This document shows positions 29,700 to 39,453 of a DNA stretch of 64,000 nucleotides, in pieces. Position numbers and translations under genes: made by a program. The notes beneath the pieces were generated by a model, which saw nothing but the letters and a program-made list of their open reading frames with translations, made no database searches and had not been told where the DNA came from. The stretch comes from Lactiplantibacillus dongliensis. GTDB taxonomy: Bacteria; Bacillota; Bacilli; Lactobacillales; Lactobacillaceae. The number at the start of each line of letters is the position of its first letter. Position 1 is the first letter of the stretch. The stretch lies in contig NZ_BJDK01000006.1 of the NCBI RefSeq assembly GCF_005405105.1, positions 1-64,000 of the forward strand. Reading direction: 5' to 3'.

Positions 29700-31112
29700 T
29701 TACTTTAACGTTTGGTCATTTTCTTTAGCCCAATCACCGACCGCACTGATTCGGGCTTTACCACGACCATTTTGCCGTTCTTGTTCGACGGCCATTTGAC
29801 CGACTAAGTTCAAATAATTAAATGGATCATCAAAGTTTGGTGAGAATAACATATCCACAAAGGCCAAGTCATCGATCGTATTGCCATTTTGAATAGCAAT
29901 TGACAACGCATTAGCTGATTGTGCAATTTCGTGTGGACTCCATAATTGGGCACCCAAGATTTTCCGGTTTTCAGGATTATAAACTAATTCAATCGTTAAT
30001 GGCGCCGTCGACTGCATGTAAGCCGGCCGCCAGTTACCTTTGAAAACCACCCGTTCTGCTGGAATCTTACTTTGTTTCGCAATTTCATACGTTAACCCAG
30101 TAGTCGCCAACGTGTGATCAAAGAGTTGCATCGCTGAAGTCGCTTGCGTCCCCATATAACGTTGGATATTACCAAAGATATTCATGCCGGCTAACGTCCC
30201 TTGCCGCACCGCATTAGTGGCCAATGGCGTGTAAGCGGAACGCCCAGTTGGGTTAAAGTTAACCACGCATGAATCCCCAGCTGCGTAAATATCAGGATCA
30301 GAGGTTTGAACATAGTCATTGATAATGATAGCACCATGCTTATCCATCTTCACTTGACCACGTAATAATTCAGTGACCGGCACAAACCCAGTCCCAACAA
30401 TGGCTAAGTCAGCTACAAAGTCACCCTGGTTTGTTTCAATAACTAACTCACCATTATCGTTACCAGTAAAGGCGGTTACACGATGATTCAACTCAACCTT
30501 GACGCCATGCTGCTTCAATAAAGCAACTGCCCGATCAGACATATCTTTACTAATGTAGTGATTTAGAATCTGATCATGTGACTGGAATAAGGTTACTTCA
30601 TGGTTCGTATTGGCATAGCTTTCTGATAATTCAGTCCCAATATACCCGGCCCCGATAATGGCAATCCGCCGATTATCTTTAGCTGTCTTGTAAATTTCTT
30701 GAGCTTGTTCATAATTTTTGCAGAGCAACACTTTCGATTCATCAATCCCAAAGATTAGTGGCACTTTAACTGAAGATCCAGTTGTCATAATCAACTTATC
30801 ATAGTGGTCATCAAAGACTTCCCCAGTCTCCATATTGGCAACTTGTAACGTCTTAGTTGCCGCATCAATTTTTAACACATTATGTTTGGTCTTGACCGTG
30901 GCGCCTTGTTTCTCGAGCTCAGCAGGTGAAGAATAAAACATATCTTCTAATCGACCCACTTTACCCCCTAAATATAAATAGATCCCACAAGACAAGAATG
31001 AAATATTATCGTTTCGTTCATAAACCGTTACTTCTGATTCGGGATGATCCTTTAAGACTTGAGCAGCTGCCGCCGTCCCAGCATGGGTACACCCAACAAT
31101 GACAATTTTCAT
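29700..31112 (-). CDS. nox: NADH oxidase (CoA-disulfide reductase family)
   Basis: A 470-residue FAD protein that reduces O2 with NADH, probably to water. It has MKIVIVGCTHAGTAAA at the FAD site, the redox-active C42 in SFLSCGI and a second dinucleotide fold at IAIIGAGYIGTE. The frame opens at 31142, but GGGAGG is well placed for the ATG at 31112 and the family starts there. It is directly upstream of the polysaccharide genes and has no terminator after it, so it may head their operon. H2O2-forming or CoA-disulfide reductase activity cannot be excluded. Confidence 0.92.
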   Translation of the reverse strand: MKIVIVGCTHAGTAAAAQVLKDHPESEVTVYERNDNISFLSCGIYLYLGGKVGRLEDMFYSSPAELEKQGATVKTKHNVLKIDAATKTLQVANMETGEVFDDHYDKLIMTTGSSVKVPLIFGIDESKVLLCKNYEQAQEIYKTAKDNRRIAIIGAGYIGTELSESYANTNHEVTLFQSHDQILNHYISKDMSDRAVALLKQHGVKVELNHRVTAFTGNDNGELVIETNQGDFVADLAIVGTGFVPVTELLRGQVKMDKHGAIIINDYVQTSDPDIYAAGDSCVVNFNPTGRSAYTPLATNAVRQGTLAGMNIFGNIQRYMGTQATSAMQLFDHTLATTGLTYEIAKQSKIPAERVVFKGNWRPAYMQSTAPLTIELVYNPENRKILGAQLWSPHEIAQSANALSIAIQNGNTIDDLAFVDMLFSPNFDDPFNYLNLVGQMAVEQERQNGRGKARISAVGDWAKENDQTLK

Positions 31113-31142
31113 GATGAAGCCTCCCGCTATTTTGTTATCCAC

Positions 31143-31523
31143 TGATGAATCCGTAAATAATTCGCTTTGCCTAACTGTCTCAAGATAAGGTTAGTCGTCA
31201 GTTAGACCTGCGTACTGCCGTGACCAACCATCAGCTAATCGCCACTGATTCAAAAGTGAAGTTCCTGTACACTTTAAAATATAAAAAAATAAATATCGTG
31301 TCACTTTCATTATACGTTAATTACCAGTCACTGGGTGTTTTTTCAATAAAATTCACCACACAACTTTCCAACAGCCCGCTAAAAAATAGTGACACTGATG
31401 ATTCAGGACCGTAACCACTTTAAAAATTTTAAGGCTTAATCATTCCGCTTATGCGCAATTTAGGTTACTATGGTAGTTAGGGGTATTTTTCGTACACACA
31501 ATCTAAACATGAGGGGCCAGTCT
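31143..31523. other. Divergent control region between nox and the EAL gene
   Basis: About 380 bases of AT-rich DNA without a convincing gene. Visible symmetries are CTAACTG/CAGTTAG (31171-31205), the palindrome CCAGTCACTGG near 31331 and GTGTCACT/AGTGACAC about 90 bases apart near 31299 and 31388. These are candidate operators for coordinated control of the polysaccharide operon and the phosphodiesterase. No promoter pair fits consensus well enough to assign. Confidence 0.45.
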
Positions 31524-32207
31524 ATGTATCGCTATTTTATTCAGCCACAATTAGATAAGTTCAATAATTCATTAATTGGCTATGAGATGTTAATTCGTTA
31601 TCGTGCTACAGAAGAAGATCGTTGGACCTTGCCTGATAATTTTGAAGCCATTCCCATCGATGTTCAAATTGATTTACTAAAAGCCACTGCCAGCGAACTT
31701 TCACTGAAGATTGGCTCGGTTTCGATTAACTTTAACCGCAAGCAATTCTTAAATCCAGAAATTACCGCTGCCGTTATCGAAGCTCAAACTAAGCTATTCC
31801 CGACTAAGGTCATTGTCGAAGTTACTGAAGAACCTGGGGAAGATAACTACGCGTTAGCCGATATGCAAAAACAAATTGAGCTCATTAAATCACACGGGTT
31901 ACAATTCAGCTTGGATGACGTTGGTACTGGGATTAACGTCTATGATCATATCAAGCCACTATTGGGTTATGCTGAAGAAATCAAATTCGCCATGCAAAAC
32001 TTCCGCAACGAAGAACGGGCCGATGAAATTCCCAGCCAACTCAAATTCTGGCGCGACGTTGCTGAAAAGTATGACATGCGACTTATCCTTGAAGGCGTCG
32101 AGAATGATGAAGAAGATCAACTCGCTGATGATCTTGAAATTCCGCTGCGTCAAGGCTATTACTATGGGAAGCCACATCTATTCAAACTCAAAGCTGATCA
32201 CCAATAA
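31524..32207 (+). CDS. Stand-alone EAL-domain c-di-GMP phosphodiesterase
   Basis: 227 residues, essentially one EAL domain with no sensor. EAL appears as EML (E21), and the other catalytic positions are present: N69 in SINF, E99 in VEVTE, D131-D132 in LDDVGTG, K154 in EIKF, E190 in LEGVE and Q210 in RQGYYYGKP. The enzyme is therefore predicted active in hydrolysing c-di-GMP to pGpG. The frame extends to 31470, but GAGGGG nine bases upstream favours the ATG at 31524. Divergent from the operon with the BcsA-like synthase and the degenerate GGDEF protein. Confidence 0.88.
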   Translation: MYRYFIQPQLDKFNNSLIGYEMLIRYRATEEDRWTLPDNFEAIPIDVQIDLLKATASELSLKIGSVSINFNRKQFLNPEITAAVIEAQTKLFPTKVIVEVTEEPGEDNYALADMQKQIELIKSHGLQFSLDDVGTGINVYDHIKPLLGYAEEIKFAMQNFRNEERADEIPSQLKFWRDVAEKYDMRLILEGVENDEEDQLADDLEIPLRQGYYYGKPHLFKLKADHQ

Positions 32208-32213
32208 CCAATC

Positions 32214-32243
32214 AACCTTACTGCTAATGTGGTAAGGTTTTTT
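32214..32243 (+). terminator. Intrinsic terminator of the EAL gene
   Basis: AACCTTAC pairs with GTAAGGTT across ten bases and is followed by a T-run. Confidence 0.85.
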
Positions 32244-32361
32244 AGTTCCAAAAATAAGACTGGGCTAGCGCACACCTGTGGTCTGGAGACAACAACCATT
32301 CCGGTATCGTCGCTAAGTGGCAGTTAGGCCCTTTTAAATCTTGATTTTCACAATTTGGGAC

Positions 32362-32398
32362 AAAAAAATGCCCAGCTGATCAATAAATGATCGACTGG
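32362..32398 (-). terminator. Intrinsic terminator of the hprK-lgt-gpsA-galU operon
   Basis: On the minus strand CCAGTCGATCA pairs with TGATCAGCTGG around a five-base loop, then seven T residues follow. Confidence 0.85.
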
Positions 32399-32414
32399 AC
32401 ATTAACTTTACGCT

Positions 32415-33332
32415 TTATTTTTTAGGACTTTTCTTAGGTGCGGCGGCATTGTCTTCTTTGGTCAACTTGCTACCCAGATCCTTAATATAGGCCCGTAAAT
32501 CATCCTTAACATCTGGATGGGTTAACCCATATTCAATCGTCGTCTTCAAGTAACCAAACTTATAACCAACATCATGCCGGGTGCCCTTGAATTCATGTGC
32601 AAAGACACGTTGCGTCTTATTCAAGGTATCAATCGCATCAGTTAATTGAACCTCGCCACCCTTACCTGGTTTTTGATGTTCTAGAACATTAAAGATTTCA
32701 GGTGTTAGCAGGTACCGACCAATAATGGCTAAATCACTCGGTGCTTCTTCGGGAGTAGGCTTTTCAACAAAATTGTTCACATTGTACAAGCCGGGTTCTT
32801 TTTCACTTTCAGGATTGATGACGCCATATTTTGAAACTTCTTCATGTGGTACCTTCATCACTGCCAAAGTTGAGGCGTGGGTCTTATCATAGCTATTCAT
32901 TAATTGCTTAGTCAATGGCACCTTATCTTCCATCAGGTCATCACCTAACATGACCACGAATGGTTCATCACCCACAAAGGCTTTAGCCGTTAAAACAGCG
33001 TCACCTAAGCCACGTGGATGCGATTGACGAATGAAATACAAGTTAATGTCAGTGGTTTCTTGAACCAACTTCAACATTTCTTCCTTGTGCTTAGCCCGCA
33101 AGTTATCTTCTAGTTCCGGATTAGAATCATAATAATCTTCAATACTACGTTTGCTCTTCCCAGTAACAATGACGATATCTTCGATGCCTGATTTTCGGGC
33201 TTCATCGACGATGAATTGAATCGTCGGTTTATCGACGATTGGGAGCATTTCTTTAGGCATTGCTTTCGTAGCAGGTAAAAAACGTGTTCCTAAACCGGCA
33301 GCTGGAATAACCGCCTTTCTAACTTTTGACAT
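32415..33332 (-). CDS. galU: UTP-glucose-1-phosphate uridylyltransferase
   Basis: Makes UDP-glucose from UTP and glucose-1-phosphate. The 305-residue protein starts with [25 protein letters not shown], seen here as [18 protein letters not shown], the nucleotide-binding signature, followed by [13 protein letters not shown]. Last gene of the hprK-lgt-gpsA-galU cluster, 39 bases after gpsA. UDP-glucose is the likely substrate of the BcsA-like synthase nearby and of teichoic acid glycosylation. Confidence 0.97.
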   Translation of the reverse strand: MSKVRKAVIPAAGLGTRFLPATKAMPKEMLPIVDKPTIQFIVDEARKSGIEDIVIVTGKSKRSIEDYYDSNPELEDNLRAKHKEEMLKLVQETTDINLYFIRQSHPRGLGDAVLTAKAFVGDEPFVVMLGDDLMEDKVPLTKQLMNSYDKTHASTLAVMKVPHEEVSKYGVINPESEKEPGLYNVNNFVEKPTPEEAPSDLAIIGRYLLTPEIFNVLEHQKPGKGGEVQLTDAIDTLNKTQRVFAHEFKGTRHDVGYKFGYLKTTIEYGLTHPDVKDDLRAYIKDLGSKLTKEDNAAAPKKSPKK

Positions 33333-33371
33333 GTGCTGATCCTCCTAAGAATATAAAGTCTTAAATTCAGC

Positions 33372-34388
33372 CTACTGAATTTCTGGTTTACCTTCACGTT
33401 GCATCAATTGTGGAATCACTTGCTTAATATCCGCACCGTTGTATAACACATCATAAATAGCCTCTGTAATTGGCATCTCAATGTGTTGTTGTTGGGCCAA
33501 TTCGTACGCGGCTTTGGTTGAAGGAATCCCTTCAATGACCATGCCCATCGTATCAATGACCGTCTTCAACGCTTGACCTTGGCCAAGTTCGTTCCCAGCA
33601 CGCCAGTTACGTGAATGAACACTAGTGGCGGTTACGATTAAATCACCGACCCCGGATAACCCGATAAAGGTCAATGGTTGGGCACCCAACGCAACACCTA
33701 ACCGACTGATTTCAGCTAAACCACGAGTCATTAACGCCGCCTTAGCGTCATCCCCATAGCCTAAGCCATGCAGTGCACCGGCCCCTAACGCAATGATGTT
33801 CTTTAATGCGGCACCTAATTCGACCCCAATAACATCATTGTTCGTATAGATCCGGAAATAGTCGTTCATGAATAATTGTTGTACGAACTTAGCCGCATCA
33901 TTGTTAGCACTAGCTGCCGTAATTAACGTGATATCGCGTTTGGCAACTTCTTCAGCATGACTTGGACCAGATAAGACGACTACCGCTTGGCGTAAGTTAG
34001 CCGGAATTTCTTCTGACAAGACTTCAGATAAGCGTTTGTGAGTTTCCAATTCAAGCCCTTTGCTGGCATGAATAATAATTGGGTGATTGTCAGTTTGTTT
34101 TAAAACTTCAGTCACTTGCTTGGCAACAATCCGAATAGCCCCAGTTGGCACCACGAATAAGATTGCAGCGACACCATCTAGTGCAGCCTTTAAATCGGTA
34201 TAAGCTTTTAAAGACTCTGAGTAATGAAAGTCATGAACATAATGTTCATTAGTGTGGTTTTCATTTAACTCCGCCACTTGTTTAGGATTGTTCGACCAAA
34301 GTCGCACATCATTTCCATTGCTATCTAATAAATTGGCTAATACGCTGCCCCATGAGCCAGCGCCTAAAACGGCAATTTTTTCTGCCAT
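33372..34388 (-). CDS. gpsA: Glycerol-3-phosphate dehydrogenase [NAD(P)+]
   Basis: Makes sn-glycerol-3-phosphate for phospholipid and teichoic acid synthesis. 338 residues with the Rossmann motif [10 protein letters not shown] at the N-terminus, ASKGLE near residue 108, and [19 protein letters not shown] with the catalytic lysine. Located between lgt and galU in a conserved cluster. Confidence 0.97.
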   Translation of the reverse strand: MAEKIAVLGAGSWGSVLANLLDSNGNDVRLWSNNPKQVAELNENHTNEHYVHDFHYSESLKAYTDLKAALDGVAAILFVVPTGAIRIVAKQVTEVLKQTDNHPIIIHASKGLELETHKRLSEVLSEEIPANLRQAVVVLSGPSHAEEVAKRDITLITAASANNDAAKFVQQLFMNDYFRIYTNNDVIGVELGAALKNIIALGAGALHGLGYGDDAKAALMTRGLAEISRLGVALGAQPLTFIGLSGVGDLIVTATSVHSRNWRAGNELGQGQALKTVIDTMGMVIEGIPSTKAAYELAQQQHIEMPITEAIYDVLYNGADIKQVIPQLMQREGKPEIQ

Positions 34389-34405
34389 ACAAATAACCCT
34401 CTAAT

Positions 34406-35254
34406 CTAATTTTTTTCTGCAGCAAATTTCTGACCAGAACCGTCTAAATACCAGCGATTCGCAGTTAAATGTCGACGCCGCCAGATGATCAACCCAATAC
34501 TACCGACGAATAAGACCACTGACAACATCTGTGACACGCGAATCACATTGAATAACATCAATGAATCCGTCCGCATCCCTTCAGTAAAGAAACGACCAAA
34601 GGAATACCAAGCCACGTAGGTCAAGAACACTTCACCTTGCTTGTATAAGCCAGCGCGATGGCGCGTGGTCATCAGCAAGATAAAGCCTAAAATATCCCAA
34701 ACCGACTCATATAAGTAAGTTGGTTGACGATAAGCACCATTGATGTACATTTGCGAAATAATCCAATTTGGCAAATGTAACCCTTGCAAGAAGCTCAGGC
34801 TAGTGACGCGACCAAAAGCTTCCTGGTTCATAAAGTTACCCCAACGACCAATTCCTTGTCCCATAATCACAGTTGGTGCCGCAACATCGAGCATCAACCA
34901 GACCGGAATAAATCGTGAGCGACAGAATAAAATCACGACAATGGCGGCCCCAATCAGGCCCCCATAAATCGCAATCCCACCATCCCAAATCCGAATGATT
35001 TCGGCCGGATGCTGGCTGTAATAGGACCATTGAAAAATGACATAATATAGTCGTGCCGCAATTAATGTAAACGGTAACGCCCACAGAATCATATCATAGA
35101 TATCATCAGCACGAATACCGCGCTGATTACCTTCACGTACGGCTAGTGCGACCGCAATCACCACGGCCGTTGCAATGATGACCCCGTACCAATGTACTTC
35201 GATCGGTCCTAAACGTAACGCAATCGGGTTTAACGCCCCCAAGACGGTTTTCAC
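34406..35254 (-). CDS. lgt: Prolipoprotein diacylglyceryl transferase
   Basis: Transfers diacylglycerol to the lipobox cysteine of prolipoproteins, such as the GH8 protein and the second PstS in this window. 282 residues with seven or so membrane helices. The Lgt signature [17 protein letters not shown] is present near residue 133, and HWYGVII near the N-terminus is conserved. Second gene of the hprK cluster, 15 bases after hprK. Confidence 0.97.
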   Translation of the reverse strand: MKTVLGALNPIALRLGPIEVHWYGVIIATAVVIAVALAVREGNQRGIRADDIYDMILWALPFTLIAARLYYVIFQWSYYSQHPAEIIRIWDGGIAIYGGLIGAAIVVILFCRSRFIPVWLMLDVAAPTVIMGQGIGRWGNFMNQEAFGRVTSLSFLQGLHLPNWIISQMYINGAYRQPTYLYESVWDILGFILLMTTRHRAGLYKQGEVFLTYVAWYSFGRFFTEGMRTDSLMLFNVIRVSQMLSVVLFVGSIGLIIWRRRHLTANRWYLDGSGQKFAAEKN

Positions 35255-35269
35255 GCTGTTGCCATCTCC

Positions 35270-36220
35270 TTAATGCTTGTGAGAATCGTGAGCCGAATTT
35301 TCTTTGATCAGGGAGTTCAAATTATCATCAAAGACCTTCGTCGCATCATAGCCCATGCTTTCGGCACGGAAGTTCATCGCCGCCGCTTCAATAATAATTG
35401 CCAAGTTCCGCCCAGTCTTAACTGGAATGGAAATTTCTGGCACTTCCACATCAAAGAACTTTCGAGACTGTTCTCCATTCCCTAGTCTATCAAATTGCTT
35501 ATCAGGCGTCCAATTCTCTAAGTGAACGATTAAATCGATATCTGTGTCCTGCCGCACCGCACCGGCACCAAATAGATTCATCACATCAATAATGCCAATG
35601 CCCCGAATTTCTAACAAGTGATTTAAAATCTTCGGTGCTTCACCAACTAAGGTTTGTTCATCTTGTTGATAAACATCGACCCGGTCATCGGCAATCAAGC
35701 GATGGCCCCGCTTTACTAATTCCAAGGCTGTTTCACTTTTACCAACCCCAGAATCACCGGTAATTAATACCCCAAGGCCATAAATATCTACTAAAACCCC
35801 GTGGACTGATTGCCGTTCCGCCAGTTTACCTTCCAAGTAGTTCGTCATGTTACTTAAAATTCGTGATGACGTCATCTTAGTGCCCAAAATTGGCACCTTG
35901 TTTTCTTCACCGGCTTGCACTAATTCTTCTGGTACGGGTAGTCCGGTTGACACAACAAATGCGGGTGTCGTCAACTGACACATTTTCCGAAAAATCATTA
36001 GCCGCTCATCATGACTCATATTCTTAGAATAAGCGGTTTCAGTTTTACCCAATAATTGAACCCGCTCGCGCGGATAATAATTGAAATAGCCGGTCAATGC
36101 CAACCCCGGCCGTGAAATATCACTAGTCGTTATCTCTTTTTCGTTTAATAGCTTGGCGCCATGATAAACATCCAAGCGGGTATTTTTCACTAAATCGGCA
36201 ACGGTTACACTTCCTGCCAA
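35270..36220 (-). CDS. hprK: HPr kinase/phosphorylase
   Basis: Phosphorylates HPr on Ser46 to signal carbon repletion to CcpA, and reverses it. It has the P-loop GDSGVGKSETAL and the family signature LLEIRGIGIIDVMNLFGAGAVR (key part EIRGIGIIDV). The frame continues up to an ATG at 36289, but the family starts just before SVTVADLVKNTRL. A TTG at 36218-36220 lies six bases after GGGAGGG, so I start there, giving 316 residues. This TTG start may limit expression. Confidence 0.95.
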   Translation of the reverse strand: MAGSVTVADLVKNTRLDVYHGAKLLNEKEITTSDISRPGLALTGYFNYYPRERVQLLGKTETAYSKNMSHDERLMIFRKMCQLTTPAFVVSTGLPVPEELVQAGEENKVPILGTKMTSSRILSNMTNYLEGKLAERQSVHGVLVDIYGLGVLITGDSGVGKSETALELVKRGHRLIADDRVDVYQQDEQTLVGEAPKILNHLLEIRGIGIIDVMNLFGAGAVRQDTDIDLIVHLENWTPDKQFDRLGNGEQSRKFFDVEVPEISIPVKTGRNLAIIIEAAAMNFRAESMGYDATKVFDDNLNSLIKENSAHDSHKH

Positions 36221-36251
36221 GTTAATCCCTCCCAAATCATTTCCATTGTTC

Positions 36252-36318
36252 AAAGAAAGTACGGCCGGCATGTCCATGGTTACTATCATAACCAGTTATC
36301 AAGCCGACCGTACTTTCT
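36252..36318. repeat. Long hairpin upstream of hprK
   Basis: GAAAGTACGG and CCGTACTTTC form a ten-base perfect outer stem, extended inward by GCCG/CGGC, with an inner TGGTTA/TAACCA stem. It lies between the stop of the 36380-36733 gene and the hprK ribosome binding site. A short T-rich run follows on the minus strand, so it may be a terminator or attenuator. Confidence 0.55.
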
Positions 36319-36379
36319 TGACTGAAATGGAGCATTCCTATCTTTCAATCTTAGCACTTTAAAGCGCTTTATTCACCTA

Positions 36380-36733
36380 TTACTCGCTCTTTGCAAAAAA
36401 ATTAGAGACAATCACATTAGCTAATGACATCAAGACTGAGACCAGCATGGCCATCCCAAAACTGGAAAAGCCGAAGTTAGCTCGTCCCACAACGGCCGAC
36501 GTTAATTGCAACATCAACCCATTAATCACAATACTAAACAATCCCAGTGTTAACAACGTAATCGGTAAAGACAGTAACACTAAGAATGGTTTGATCGCGG
36601 CATTCAAAATTGCCAGAATAAAACTGGCTATTAAAGCCATCCAAATACTAGCAATGTGAAAGTTACTTTGAAAAAAGCCTGCAATAGCAACAAAGAGAAC
36701 AGTATTAATTAAAATTCGTTTCCAAAAACCCAC
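36380..36733 (-). CDS. YvlD/phage holin family 4-type membrane protein
   Basis: 117 residues with four membrane helices, matching the small PF04020 family (YvlD of Bacillus). Despite the name there is no phage context here. In Bacillus YvlD is encoded with a PspC-domain protein in an envelope-stress operon, and the same pairing is seen here, 15 bases after the PspC gene. Function not established. Confidence 0.85.
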   Translation of the reverse strand: MGFWKRILINTVLFVAIAGFFQSNFHIASIWMALIASFILAILNAAIKPFLVLLSLPITLLTLGLFSIVINGLMLQLTSAVVGRANFGFSSFGMAMLVSVLMSLANVIVSNFFAKSE

Positions 36734-36748
36734 GTCGTAATCACTCCA

Positions 36749-37078
36749 TTAGTCTTGATGGTGCGGTTCATCTTCTTCATGCACGTTATGAATTTCTTTA
36801 CGCCCACGCGACCGTCGAGCAGTTGGCTGTTCCGATCCGGTTTGGCCAGCTTGTCGCATTTGTTCAAAGAAACCAGCGTTGCCTGGCTTACTTGGCATAA
36901 TTGTCATAAGTAGCAAATAAACTAAGATACCAGCGCCATGTGACGCTAAAGTCAGCAAGACAAAGAGCACTCTTAAAACAGTGGCATTCCATTGGAGATA
37001 CTCCGCAATGCCGCCCAGCACCCCGGCAAAAACGCGGTCGTTAGATTTGGTTAATTTACGATTAGTTTTAGTTTTCAT
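36749..37078 (-). CDS. PspC-domain protein
   Basis: 109 residues. The N-terminal PspC domain includes KSNDRVFAGVLGGIAEYL and a single long membrane helix (about residues 32-60), followed by a charged, Arg/His/Glu-rich tail. PspC proteins respond to envelope stress. The frame opens at 37093, but GAGGTG is correctly spaced for the ATG at 37078. Coupled with the YvlD-like gene. Confidence 0.88.
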   Translation of the reverse strand: MKTKTNRKLTKSNDRVFAGVLGGIAEYLQWNATVLRVLFVLLTLASHGAGILVYLLLMTIMPSKPGNAGFFEQMRQAGQTGSEQPTARRSRGRKEIHNVHEEDEPHHQD

Positions 37079-37177
37079 AATTAGACACCTCAATAAGTTT
37101 AATCTAATTATATTTTACCGATTATAAAAGCGAGTTGCAAACTTGCAGAACTCGCCATCGTCATTATTTAGGATTCC

Positions 37178-37852
37178 TTAAACTAAATTGGAACTTTCAG
37201 GATTTAATTCAATGATTTTACCCGTATTCAAATATACGATCCATTCACCGATATTAGTGACCAAAGCACCAATCCGTAATAAGTAGCTGGCAACATTCAA
37301 ATAATCAGTTGACCCCACGACAGTTTCGGGATGGCGTTCCATCTTTGAAATCCCTTTTTCATTGATTTTGTCGTACATTTCGCCTACCTTAGTATCTTTG
37401 GCGGCAACGGCCCGAGCAGCTTGGTCATCATTCTTAACATAGGCTGACAACATCGCTTCAACCATCTTTCGAACGCGGTTACCCATCTCAGATAATTCAG
37501 CTTCAATTTCGGGTACCCGGACGTGGCCCTTTACTCGAATCGTTGCATGGGCAATATTACGCGCATAGTCCGCAATTCGTTCGAGTTCTGAGACCGCCTT
37601 TAAAATTGTGACAATCTCTCGTAAATCAGAAGTCACCGGCTGATATAACGCAATCATTTCAAATGATTTCTTCTCTAATTCAACTTCGCGCTCGTTGATT
37701 TTGGCATCATTATCAATGATTTCTTGTGCTAAATCCCGATCATGATCAATAAAGGCTTTAACCGCTTTACCAATCGCGTCACTAACCATCATACCCATTT
37801 CTGTGAAGTTCGCATCAATATCATTCAACTCATCATCAAATAATCGTCGCAT
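37178..37852 (-). CDS. phoU: Phosphate transport regulator PhoU
   Basis: 224 residues built from two related three-helix bundles. Conserved metal-binding stretches EREVELEKKSFE and SELERIADYARNIA are present. PhoU links the Pst transporter to the PhoR kinase. Last gene of the pst operon, 11 bases after pstB. Confidence 0.96.
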   Translation of the reverse strand: MRRLFDDELNDIDANFTEMGMMVSDAIGKAVKAFIDHDRDLAQEIIDNDAKINEREVELEKKSFEMIALYQPVTSDLREIVTILKAVSELERIADYARNIAHATIRVKGHVRVPEIEAELSEMGNRVRKMVEAMLSAYVKNDDQAARAVAAKDTKVGEMYDKINEKGISKMERHPETVVGSTDYLNVASYLLRIGALVTNIGEWIVYLNTGKIIELNPESSNLV

Positions 37853-37863
37853 CGTTCATCCTC

Positions 37864-38619
37864 CTAGCCAAATCGTCCTGAAATATAGTCATTGGTCTCT
37901 TGTCTAACCGGATTCATGAAGATCTGTTTCGTATCATTGGCCTCAATCAATTCACCATTCAAGAAAAAGGCTGTTCGATCAGAAATTCGTGAAGCCTGTT
38001 GCATATTATGTGTAACAGTTATGATAGTGTAATCGTGCCGCAAATTCAATAGGGTCATCTCAATCATGTGACTGGAAATCGGATCTAGCGCACTCGTGGC
38101 TTCATCGAGCAAGATAATATCCGGCTCAACGGCTAAAACACGTGCAATACAAACCCGTTGTTGCTGACCACCTGATAAGGCCAAAGCATTCACGTGCAAG
38201 CGATCCTTAACTTCATCCCAGATAGCTGCTTGTTTTAAACTTTTTTCAACGGCGGCATCTAACCGTTCCTTATCCCGGACCCCCGCTAAACGCAAGCCGT
38301 AAACAACATTTTCATAAATTGAAAACGGAAATGGATTCGGTTGTTGAAAGACCATGCCAATTTCCTTACGTAACTTAACAGTATCGGTTGTCGGCGCATA
38401 AATGTCAGCTTGGTTGAATTCAACCTTACCGGTGATCGTCACGCCAGGAATTAAATCATTCATCCGATTTAAGCAACGTAAAAAAGTCGATTTACCACAA
38501 CCAGAAGGTCCAATCAACGCGGTAATCCCCGTCTTATCAAAACTCATATTAACGCCCTTTAAGGCTTCTTTCTTACCATAAAATAATGATAAGTTTTCAG
38601 TAGTTAAAATTGTACTCAT
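37864..38619 (-). CDS. pstB: Phosphate ABC transporter ATPase (PstB, copy 2 in operon)
   Basis: 251 residues with Walker [10 protein letters not shown], the signature LSGGQQQR, Walker [14 protein letters not shown] and the PstB-typical VFQQPNPFP. It follows a second PstB of the same operon, a duplication common in lactobacilli and Bacillus. Both may form a heterodimer in the transporter. Confidence 0.97.
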   Translation of the reverse strand: MSTILTTENLSLFYGKKEALKGVNMSFDKTGITALIGPSGCGKSTFLRCLNRMNDLIPGVTITGKVEFNQADIYAPTTDTVKLRKEIGMVFQQPNPFPFSIYENVVYGLRLAGVRDKERLDAAVEKSLKQAAIWDEVKDRLHVNALALSGGQQQRVCIARVLAVEPDIILLDEATSALDPISSHMIEMTLLNLRHDYTIITVTHNMQQASRISDRTAFFLNGELIEANDTKQIFMNPVRQETNDYISGRFG

Positions 38620-38630
38620 CCGCGACCCTC

Positions 38631-39443
38631 CTAGCCAAAGTTTCCGGAAATGTAGTCATTGGTCAAATCTACTTTCGGATTGGTAAAAATATCGCCGGTT
38701 TCAGCGTACTCTAAGGCTTTACCAAGATTAAAGAAAGCCGTATAGTCGCTAATCCGTGACGCTTGTTGCATATTATGTGTCACGATAATGATCGTGTAAT
38801 TTTGTTTTAATTCTAATAACGTATCTTCAATCTGACTGGTTGAAACTGGATCTAGCGCACTAGCCGGTTCATCCAACAATAAAATGTCGGGCTTAATGGC
38901 AATGGCACGAGCAATGCAAAGCCGTTGTTGTTGACCACCTGATAAGGCTAACGCACTCTTATTCAGATCATCTTTCACTTGGTCCCACATCGCAGCCTGC
39001 CGTAATGAACGTTCAACAATTTCATCTAAGTCTGCTTTTTTATTCATTCCCCGCTGACGCAAGGCAAAAGCGATATTCTCATAAATGGATTTGGCAAATG
39101 GGTTAGGCCGTTGAAAGACCATGCCAATATGCCGGCGCATCTCATAAACATCGATATCATTACTGTTGATATCTAAGCCTCGGTACATAATCTTACCTTT
39201 TACCGTGGCAATCCGATCATTCATTCGATTTAAAGACCGTAAGTAGGTAGATTTACCAGAACCAGAAGGCCCGATCAGCGCTGTAATTTTATAACGTTCA
39301 AACTGCAAATCACCTTCTGAAATAGCTTCCGAATTGCCATAGAAGACATGTAAGTCCTCTGTTGACAGCGCAATCTCATGTGCTTGCGGATCAAAGGTCA
39401 TAATATTGCGTTGATCAGTGGTCATTGTCTTGTTATCAGCCAT
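38631..39443 (-). CDS. pstB: Phosphate ABC transporter ATPase (PstB, copy 1 in operon)
   Basis: 270 residues with Walker [18 protein letters not shown] and [12 protein letters not shown]. It differs from its neighbour by an N-terminal extension of about 20 residues and by VFQRPNPFA in place of VFQQPNPFP. Ten bases after pstA. Confidence 0.97.
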   Translation of the reverse strand: MADNKTMTTDQRNIMTFDPQAHEIALSTEDLHVFYGNSEAISEGDLQFERYKITALIGPSGSGKSTYLRSLNRMNDRIATVKGKIMYRGLDINSNDIDVYEMRRHIGMVFQRPNPFAKSIYENIAFALRQRGMNKKADLDEIVERSLRQAAMWDQVKDDLNKSALALSGGQQQRLCIARAIAIKPDILLLDEPASALDPVSTSQIEDTLLELKQNYTIIIVTHNMQQASRISDYTAFFNLGKALEYAETGDIFTNPKVDLTNDYISGNFG

Positions 39444-39453
39444 AGTTGCCCTC

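Noticed and set aside
31220-31414. 64-codon plus-strand ORF in the nox/EAL intergenic region
   Set aside because: No ribosome binding site, no family resemblance and AT-driven composition; it overlaps the likely control region.
36380-36733. Phage holin annotation for the small membrane protein
   Set aside because: The family name is historical. The neighbours are a PspC protein and hprK, with no phage genes around.
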